Shown here: positions 6,977 through 13,800 of the stretch, piece by piece
Numbering within the stretch: position 1 is the first letter of the stretch
Layout: each line of letters starts with the position of its first letter
From: Verrucomicrobiota bacterium
GTDB lineage: Bacteria; Verrucomicrobiota; Verrucomicrobiae; Limisphaerales; UBA11358
Reading direction: 5' to 3'
Assembly (NCBI GenBank): GCA_014860005.1
Contig: JACZKP010000007.1
Coordinates: 1-19,121, forward strand
Length of the DNA stretch: 19,121 nt
Notes under the pieces: model-generated
Database searches by the model: none
What the model saw: the letters and a program-made list of their open reading frames with translations, nothing else
What the model was told of the DNA's origin: nothing
Translations under genes and position numbers: made by a program

Positions 6977-8455
6977 TCACAATCCCAGCACGCGGCACGT
7001 CTTGCGGAAGTGGTGACCGTAAATGGAGAGCGTGACGGCCCGGGAGAACTGCGATGGGCGGCGGAAAAAGGTCCAGAACAGCAAACTCCAGTAGTGGAAA
7101 CGTTCACGACCAAAAATGCCGAGCCGGACATTGGCGTGGAGAAACGCCAGGAAATATCGCCAGTGCAAGGCCCCGGAGATCCGGGGACGCTGATACTCCC
7201 GCAAGAAGGTGCGAATGCGCTCGTAATACGGCCCCGGAGCATAAAGGTGTCCCATCAGATTCCGATAACCCGTGCGCAACGCTTCTCGATTCATCCGCGG
7301 AATGAAGTTGGTGGTCCCATCCAGATTGTTACCGCTGGTCTGGCCAATCAGGCGGCCCTCGGCGTTCAGCCGCTGGTAAAGTTGCGTGCCCGGAATGGCC
7401 TGCAGCAGGCCGACCATCGCCGTGACGATGCCGCTTTGCTGGATGAACTCCATCTGCCGCGCAAAGATTGTGGGCGTGTCACTGTCGAATCCCACAATAA
7501 ACCCGCCTTGCACTTCCAAACCCGAACGTTGGATGCGCTTCACGTCGGCGACCAGATTGCGGCCCCGATTCTGCCGCTTGTTGCACTCGGCCAGGCCCGC
7601 CTCTTCGGGAGTTTCGATGCCGATAAAAACCTGGTTGAATCCCGCCTCGACCATCAACCGCATCAATTCTTCATCGTCCGCAAGATTGATGGACGCTTCC
7701 GTGAAGAACGGCGTGCCGCGCCGGGCCTTTTGCCATTGAATCAGCGCCGGCAGCAACTCCTCCTTGAGCGCCCGTTTGTTGCCGATGAAATTGTCGTCCA
7801 CGAAAAAGACCGACCCACTCCAGCCCGCCCGGTGGAGCCCATTCAACTCGGCGATGACCTGCTCCGTGGTCTTGGTGCGGGGCCGATGCCCAAACATGGC
7901 GGTGACGTTGCAGAATTCGCAGTCAAACGGACAGCCCCGCGAGAATTGCAGACTCATCGAGGCATAGCGGTCAAGGTCCGCCAACTCCCACAATGGTGCC
8001 GGCGTCTGGCGAATGTCCGGAAACTCCGACGAGGCATACACGCGCCGGGCCGCGCCGCCCTCAAAGTCACGCAGGAACTCCGGCAGGGTGACTTCCGCTT
8101 CGTTCAACACGAAATGGTCAACCTCAGGAAATTGTTCGTGACCCAGGGTGAACAGCGGTCCACCCGCGACGATTCGCTTGCCCGCAGCGCGGCAACGCGC
8201 AATCAATTCATGCGCCGAGTCCTGTTGGGCGATCATCCCGCTGAGGAACACCACATCCGCCCAGGCCAGGTCCTGATCACGCAGTTTCCGCACATTGACG
8301 TCCACCAACCGCTTCACCCACTGCTGCGGCAGCATCGCCGCCACGGTCAGCAGACCCAGCGGCGGCAGCGAGGCCCGCTTGCGGATGAATTTCAGCGCGT
8401 GCTTGAAACTCCAGAACGTGTCGGGAAACTCCGGGTAGAGCAGCAAGACTTTCAT
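6977..8455 (-). CDS. B12-binding domain radical SAM protein with DUF4070-type C-terminus
   Basis: The 492-residue enzyme has three parts. Residues ~1-140 form a Rossmann-like cobalamin-binding domain (MKVLLLYPEFPDTFWSFKHA, PPLGLLTVAAMLP, VVFLSGMI, KRIVAGGPLFT). The radical SAM barrel at ~165-370 has the 4Fe-4S motif RGCPFDCEFCNVT (C175, C179, C182). The C-terminal ~120 residues resemble DUF4070. Family members use SAM and often methylcobalamin for radical methylations or rearrangements; the hopanoid methylase HpnP is a relative of the same architecture, but the substrate here is unknown. No obvious DxHxxG cobalamin-ligand motif is visible. The ATG at 8455 is chosen because the family starts MKVLLLYPEFP; an in-frame GTG at 8479 adds eight unrelated residues. 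No partner gene lies alongside. Confidence 0.88.
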   Translation of the reverse strand: MKVLLLYPEFPDTFWSFKHALKFIRKRASLPPLGLLTVAAMLPQQWVKRLVDVNVRKLRDQDLAWADVVFLSGMIAQQDSAHELIARCRAAGKRIVAGGPLFTLGHEQFPEVDHFVLNEAEVTLPEFLRDFEGGAARRVYASSEFPDIRQTPAPLWELADLDRYASMSLQFSRGCPFDCEFCNVTAMFGHRPRTKTTEQVIAELNGLHRAGWSGSVFFVDDNFIGNKRALKEELLPALIQWQKARRGTPFFTEASINLADDEELMRLMVEAGFNQVFIGIETPEEAGLAECNKRQNRGRNLVADVKRIQRSGLEVQGGFIVGFDSDTPTIFARQMEFIQQSGIVTAMVGLLQAIPGTQLYQRLNAEGRLIGQTSGNNLDGTTNFIPRMNREALRTGYRNLMGHLYAPGPYYERIRTFLREYQRPRISGALHWRYFLAFLHANVRLGIFGRERFHYWSLLFWTFFRRPSQFSRAVTLSIYGHHFRKTCRVLGL

Positions 8456-8485
8456 CCTTTGAGAATAAGCCCGGGGCACGTTGCC

Positions 8486-8510
8486 CGGCTATGGGGTGTT
8501 CCCCTTATTG
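8486..8510. repeat. Short G/C hairpin, copy B of a possible two-copy repeat
   Basis: GGCTATGGGG, TGTT, CCCC, then TTATTG resembles the segment 6246-6272. Just beside it (about 8470-8488) is an imperfect palindrome, CCGGGGCACGTTGCCCGG. Both lie in the leader region upstream of the radical SAM gene. Confidence 0.25.
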
Positions 8511-8658
8511 AACGTCCATCCAATCCCGGGACCTCTGGCTGACCACTGGCAAAGGATTACCGGTCGTCACCGTTCGCGAATTCGTTCAAACCGCGCTGCG
8601 TAAGTTTGGCGGGATACAGAAGGATCAAACCGCGAAGCTGCCTGGCGCATGACGCTGA

Positions 8659-8762
8659 TTGGACCGACTCGATTCCGGAGAACGTCGAGGCTTTCTGCTC
8701 ATAGATCTCGCTGGTCAGAAGCACTTCGTGATTTGCGGCCTTGAGTTGAACATGAATTTGCC
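8659..8762 (-). pseudogene. DUF1508 (YegP-like) internal fragment, frameshifted
   Basis: The coding strand reads GKFMFN and then, one frame over, [20 protein letters not shown] and GIESVQ. This is the characteristic core of a DUF1508 repeat (GKF.FNLKA.N.EVILTSE.Y..KA...NGI.SV). A single missing C after AAC (near 8744) separates the two parts. There is no start or full domain: the sequence before GKF is the end of mscL, and similarity ends after GIESVQ. It overlaps the last codons of mscL in another frame. I read it as a remnant left by a deletion that joined mscL to the inside of a DUF1508 gene. The rest of the gap to 8456 shows no recognisable gene. Confidence 0.6.
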
Positions 8763-9199
8763 GTGAGGAGGTCGCGGATTTCCGTCAGGAGTCTCTGATC
8801 TTTGGTCGGTTCGGCCGGCGCGGCGGGGGCGGCGGGCGCCGGCTTCCGCTTCATTGCATTCATCACTTTGACGATCATGAAAACGCAGAAGGCGACGATG
8901 GTGAAGTCAATCACCGTGTTGAGGAATGAGCCGTAGGCGATGACGGCGGCGCCGGCTTCTTTCGCCTGAGCAAGGGAATTGATAACTGAGCCGTCTTTGG
9001 CCAGTTTCGACGGATCGAGGTTGATGAACAGGTCGCTGAAATTCACCCCGCCCATCACCTTGCCGATGGGGGGCATGATGACGTCATTGACCACGGAGGT
9101 AACGACTTTGCCGAAAGCCACGCCGATGATCACGCCGACGGCGAGGTCCACGACGTTGCCTTTCATGGCGAACTCTTTGAACTCCTTGATTATGCTCAT
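8699..9199 (-). CDS. mscL: Large-conductance mechanosensitive channel MscL
   Basis: The protein begins [20 protein letters not shown], the classic MscL amphipathic N-terminal helix running into TM1 (residues ~15-45, [20 protein letters not shown] and IMPPIG). TM2 follows at ~93-115 ([20 protein letters not shown]), then an alanine/proline linker and the cytoplasmic helix LLTEIRDLL (~137-145). The channel is a homopentamer of the inner membrane that opens under osmotic down-shock. MscL normally ends just after LLTEIRDLL; here ~20 extra residues follow (TANSCSTQ onward) because the reading frame runs into a DUF1508 remnant before reaching a stop at 8699. The channel core is complete, so function is probably kept. 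The ATG at 9199 is the family start. Confidence 0.95.
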   Translation of the reverse strand: MSIIKEFKEFAMKGNVVDLAVGVIIGVAFGKVVTSVVNDVIMPPIGKVMGGVNFSDLFINLDPSKLAKDGSVINSLAQAKEAGAAVIAYGSFLNTVIDFTIVAFCVFMIVKVMNAMKRKPAPAAPAAPAEPTKDQRLLTEIRDLLTANSCSTQGRKSRSASDQRDL

Positions 9200-9235
9200 G
9201 GTTTTCCGGTTCGACCAGGCTCCAGTCTTTACACC

Positions 9236-9325
9236 TTACTTTTTGAGGAGATTATCCGCGTTGCTGGCGGCATCTCCGGCGGCCTTGGCGGCGAGCGCCT
9301 TTTGGATTTGTTCCTTCGCGCAGTT
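9236..9325 (-). pseudogene. C-terminal remnant of an unidentified small helical protein
   Basis: A minus-strand stretch ends in TAA at 9236-9238 and encodes CAKEQIQKALAAKAAGD and ASNADNLLKK just before the stop, a clean alanine-rich helix ending. Upstream the frame enters a GC palindrome (9341-9361) and soon meets a stop, with no credible start. It looks like the 3' end of a gene cut off by the palindrome. I do not recognise the family. Confidence 0.35.
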
Positions 9326-9340
9326 GCCCGCGCGCGGTGC

Positions 9341-9361
9341 GCCAGCCGGTGAGCGGCTGGC
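9341..9361. repeat. GC-rich palindrome
   Basis: GCCAGCCG (9341-9348) and CGGCTGGC (9354-9361) form a perfect 8-bp stem with a GTGAG loop, inside a longer GC-rich stretch. It sits at the broken edge of the gene remnant 9236-9325. Confidence 0.45.
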
Positions 9362-9648
9362 CGCGCTGCGGCGCAATCAATCCTGGGAAGGCCCCGTACA
9401 ATTCACGCGCCTCAAAACCATGAATTCCCGAAAGGCATTAGGGCTAGTCGGGGTTTCCGGTGCGTCCTCGACTACTTCACAGCCTCAAGCCAAGCTACTT
9501 GGTCGCCAGCACATTCAACACTGGTTATGCAAATGGGCGGGGAGCCGCCACGTGCATCATTCAATTCGTGCGCGCGAACCGGGTCAAAAGTCCCACGACG
9601 CGACGACTTGCCGGCCAACACTGGAAATCCAGAGGAGTCACTCCCCCA
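9362..9648. other. Non-coding gap upstream of mscL and downstream of the DUF1573 gene
   Basis: Together with the remnant and palindrome this makes a 449-bp gap (9200-9648). I see no gene, RNA or clear regulatory site in this part. The plus-strand frames that cross it have no family likeness. Confidence 0.5.
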
Positions 9649-10668
9649 TCAGGGATTGAAGACATTGACGATCACCGGCACTTCAATCCTGGGCTGGGCG
9701 GCCACTGAAGTTTCAAACGACACATTGCCACTGACGGTGCTCGCTGGCACTTCATCCAACCGGGCCAGGAGTTCATATACCTTGCCCGCTTCCTTGGACA
9801 CCAATTCCACGTTGATCCCCTTGATCGAGCTTTGTGGGTTCTTCAACTCAATCGCCTTACCCTCGGCGGAGCGAATCGTCAGCCGCCGCAGAACCTGCGC
9901 TTCCGCGCGCTCGCTCGCTGTCTTCGCCGCGTCGGTGACGCTCCAATAGAGTGCTTCAGGACTCAGTGAAACTTCGCCCATGACCTGGCCGAAAACGTAA
10001 ATGCTCGCCACCGGCGCGTTGGTCTGTCCGGCGGCATAGACTTGGACGAATTCGCTAAGGCGGCGCGGCGGGCCCTCGCGTTGAATGGCGACGCGTACGC
10101 GCGCGGTGGTTTCATCCGACTTGGTTTCCGGTTCCACGCCAGCCGTGATCCACGGCTTGGAGGTGACGAACCGGATCGGCCCCAGCGGCTTTCCGTCGGT
10201 GCGAGTCAGCGTGGTGAATTGGGCAGCCTCCTCCACGCCGAACGCGAGATTGGGGGCAAGCGTCAGCGGGTTAATGTCGTAGAGGGGCGTGTAATCCGCC
10301 TTGACGCGGAGGGTCACCTCCGGCGTTTCCGGGTCGTTGGATTTCACCGCGATGGTTTTGTCAAACTGGGCCTTGACCAGGCCGAGATGGAGGGTGAAGG
10401 CCAGCTCGCCGGTTTCGCCCGGTTGGAGCGTGTCCGGCTTCAACTCGGTGAGCGTGCAGCCGCAATCGGGCTTGGGTCGTTCCAGTTTCAGAACGCCATC
10501 ACCGGTGTTTTTGAATTTGAACACGCCGGAGACGCTGGCCACCTGCGAGGTTTTGCCGAAGTCGTAAACCGTCTGTTCAAACTGGATTTTGGGGGCGCCG
10601 TCCGGTGTCGCGGCGAGAGTTAATGCGCCCAGCCATAAGGTCGCTGCGGCAAAGAGTGTCGTTTTCAT
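9649..10668 (-). CDS. Secreted DUF1573 protein
   Basis: The 339-residue protein has a signal peptide (MKTTLFAAATLWLGALTLAA, cleavage near residue 20-22). A DUF1573 domain follows at ~28-130: VYDFGKTSQVASVSGVFKF, FKNTGDGVLKLE, PDCGCTLTELKPDTLQPGE and VKSNDPETPEVTLRV. The DCGCT motif with two cysteines (C69, C71) is the family signature. DUF1573 is an immunoglobulin-like beta-sandwich related to ASPM/SPD2/Hydin domains and common in exported proteins of Bacteroidota, Planctomycetota and Verrucomicrobiota; its function is unknown. A second beta-rich half (~140-339) may hold more sandwich domains. The ATG at 10668 is chosen because the signal peptide begins there. The giant repeat protein gene lies 140 bp upstream, separated by a strong hairpin, so it is probably a separate transcript. 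Confidence 0.85.
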   Translation of the reverse strand: MKTTLFAAATLWLGALTLAATPDGAPKIQFEQTVYDFGKTSQVASVSGVFKFKNTGDGVLKLERPKPDCGCTLTELKPDTLQPGETGELAFTLHLGLVKAQFDKTIAVKSNDPETPEVTLRVKADYTPLYDINPLTLAPNLAFGVEEAAQFTTLTRTDGKPLGPIRFVTSKPWITAGVEPETKSDETTARVRVAIQREGPPRRLSEFVQVYAAGQTNAPVASIYVFGQVMGEVSLSPEALYWSVTDAAKTASERAEAQVLRRLTIRSAEGKAIELKNPQSSIKGINVELVSKEAGKVYELLARLDEVPASTVSGNVSFETSVAAQPRIEVPVIVNVFNP

Positions 10669-10739
10669 AGCGGTGCTGATTCCTGCTCGTTTGATAAAAT
10701 TGTTTGTTTCGTCCAACCAGTGGCTTGAACTGTCAAATT

Positions 10740-10782
10740 CCGACCGGAGGAAGCACGATTACGTTGGCTTGCCTCCGGTCGG
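10740..10782 (-). terminator. Strong hairpin downstream of the giant repeat-protein gene
   Basis: CCGACCGGAGG (10740-10750) pairs perfectly with 10772-10782, and AAGC/GCTT extends the stem inward past one bulged G, leaving a 12-base loop. It begins 26 bp beyond the stop of the giant gene. The bases after it on the minus strand (AATTTG) are only weakly T-rich, so it is terminator-like rather than a textbook intrinsic terminator. Confidence 0.6.
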
Positions 10783-10808
10783 CGTTGGGGTTCTTCGGGC
10801 CTGGCTGG

Positions 10809-13800
10809 TTATTCCACGATCAAGATGCGATAGAAGCGCTGCGTGTTCGTGCCTACGGCTTCGCTCTTGGAGGCGGTGCTGCCACTGGCGGTCACGTTGC
10901 CAGGCACATTAACCCAGTTGGTATCGGCCACGTTCGCCTTCCATTGCAGGGTGTAAACCGTTCCCGGTGTAGTCGACCAGGTAACCGTCGCCACGCCGTC
11001 AGCCACCGTCACCAGGGTGATGTTGGGCTGACTCGTCACGACCGGGCCGAGACAATTGGCCGTGGCGGTGGTGGTAACTCCCTCGCAGGTGTTCATGCCG
11101 TGGGCAGTGACCGTGTCCAACTGCTGGTTGGAATTGGCGGTGACCGTGTAACTGCCGGTGAAGGTTTTCGTTTCTCCCGGCGCGAGTTCAATCGGACCCA
11201 GCAACGGCGTGTTGGGAGCGGGCTGGCTGCTGACCACATACACATTGGTCAGCACCGTGTCGCCCGAGTTGCTCACGGAACCGGTGAACGTCAAGAGGTC
11301 GCCGACCGGCACGGTTGTTTGCGGACAATTCTTGATGACCGCAATGCGTGGCGTGTTGAGCAACGGACAGATCGCCGTGGCGGTGGCCGACACTTGCTCG
11401 CCTGAGCAACGGCCCTGGCCGCGCGCGGTGAGGGTATCCACGATGTCGCAACAATACTCCGGCGTGATGTAGCTGCCGGCGAAGTTGACGGATTCGCCCG
11501 GCGCCAGGGTAATGGGACCAATGACCGGCGTGTTGTTGGTGGGCCGGTTGTTGACCACATAGACATTGGTCAGGGTGACATCGCCCGGATTGCTGACCGT
11601 GCCCGTGAAGATCAACGGACTCAGGTGTGGCGTGGGTTCCGGCGGGCAGAACTTCGTCACGAAGATGCGCGGCGTGGTGGTCACCGGGCACGTCGTCGTC
11701 ACGCTGTTGACCACCGGGGCGTAGGTGCAGGCGTCCAGACCGCGCGCCGTGACCGTGTCCGTCCCGCAGAAGTCGGGCGCCACGATATAGGAGGCGTAGT
11801 AACTGACGGATTCACCGGGGGCCAGGATGATCGGTCCCCACACGGGCGAACCGGTGGTGGGTTCGTTGTTCACAATGGTCACGTCCACCAAGGTGATGTT
11901 GCCGGCATTGCTGACCGTGCCGCTATATTGCATCACATCTCCGGTTCGGACGGCGGTCGGCGGGCAGGTTTTGGTCACGACGATCCGCGGCACCGTGAGC
12001 GCGGTGCAGGTGGCCGTGAAGGTGTCGGCGACAGTGACGCCCGTGCAAATGTCGCGGCCCGTGGCGGTGACGGTGCTGGAACTCACACAGCAATTCAGGG
12101 GCACTTGATAGCTGCCCGTGAAGTTGGCCTGGGCCCCCGGCGCCAGCGTGGCGACGGTGAAGACCACCGTGTTGGGTGCCGGCTCATTGTTGACCACGAC
12201 CACGTTGGTCAGCGTGACATTGCCGTTGTTTCGGACCGTGCCGGTGTAAGTCAGGAGGCTGCCCGGGCTCACCTGATCCGGTGGACACGTCTGCGTGACT
12301 ACGATGCTTGGGCTGGTCAGCAGCGGACAGGTCGAAGCTGCGTTCGCGGTGACCGGGGTGCCGGTGCATTTATCATAACCCGTGCCCGTCAACGTGGACG
12401 TAATGGAACAGCCGCTGTTAAGGGTCACCGTGTAACTTCCCGTGAAGCTGGCGATCGCGCCTGGGGCGAGGGTGGCGACCGTGAACACTGGCATGGTCCC
12501 GCTGCGATCATTGGTTACGAACACATTGGTGAGGGTGATATTGCCGCTGTTTCGGACCGTGCCGCTGTAAGTCAGCAGCGCGCCGGGGGCCGTCGAACCG
12601 GTCGGGCAGGTTTGAGTGACCACGATGTTCGGTGCCGTGATCAGCGGACAGGTTGCCGACACACTGTCGTTGGCCAGGGCTCCGGAGCAATTATCGCTGC
12701 CACTGGCGGTAACGGTGCTGGTTACGGAGCACGCATCGGCAGGCGCCGTGAAGCTTGCAGTAAAGTTCGCGCTCGCGCCCGGGGCCAGGCTCGCCGCGGT
12801 GAAGACGGTGCTGGGCGACGACTGGTTGTTGACGACCGTCACGTTGTTCAGAGTGACGTTACCGGAGTTTCTGACCGTGCCGGTGTAGGTGATCAACCCT
12901 CCGGGGACGGAAGGCACCGGCGGGCACGCGAGCGTGACTGCGATGCGCGGGAGCGTGATGATGGGACAGGTCGCCGATACGGAATTGGTCACGGGGTTGC
13001 CGTTGCATTTGTCGCGTCCGGTGGCGGTCAGCGTATCCGTGATCAGACAGGCATTGAGCGGCGCCAGGTAACTGCCGGTGAAGTTCGTGCCCGCGCCTGG
13101 GGCCAGCGTGATCGGGCCAAGCACCGTGGTATTGGCCGTCGGCCGGTTATTGACCACGAAGATGTTGGTCAAGGTAACGTTGCCCGTGTTGGTGACGGTG
13201 CCGGTGAACACCAGCAAACCGCCTTCGGTCACCGGTGTGACCGGGCAAGCCTTGGTCACTCTGATCTGGGGTGCGGTCACCAGCGGACAAATGGTCGTCA
13301 CAGCATTGTTCACCGTGTTGCCGCTGCACTGGTCCTGACCGGTGGCCGTCAACGTTGAGGTCGCGGAACAGGCGTCCAGCGGAGCGTTAAAACTGCTGTT
13401 AAAACCGGCCGACGCGCCCGGCGCGAGGGAGGCCACCGTAAACACCACGGTGTTGGGCACCGGCTGGCTGCTGACCACGGTGATATTCGTCAGTGTGACG
13501 TTGCCGGGGTTGCTGACATTGCCGGCGTACACGATCAACCCGCCAGGCGTTACCGGATTGACCGGGCAGGATTGCGTCACGAGTATGCGCGGCGTGGTGA
13601 CTAACGGACACTCGATGGTGGCGTTCGCGATGACCGTTGCGCCGGCGCATTGATCCTGGGCGCTGGCGCTGACCGACGTGGTGATAGAGCAGGCGTCGTT
13701 AACCGTCACGGTGTAGCTGCCGGTGAAGTTGGCCGACGCCCCTGCGGCCAGGCTATCGCGGGTCAAAACCACGGTGTTCGGACCGGGGGCATTCCGGGTG

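Noticed and set aside
7010..8542. 510-codon plus-strand frame
   Set aside because: It lies opposite the radical SAM gene and has the composition of an antisense shadow in high-GC DNA; no domain is visible.
10042..10623. 193-codon plus-strand frame
   Set aside because: Antisense to the DUF1573 gene, which has a signal peptide and the DCGCT motif.
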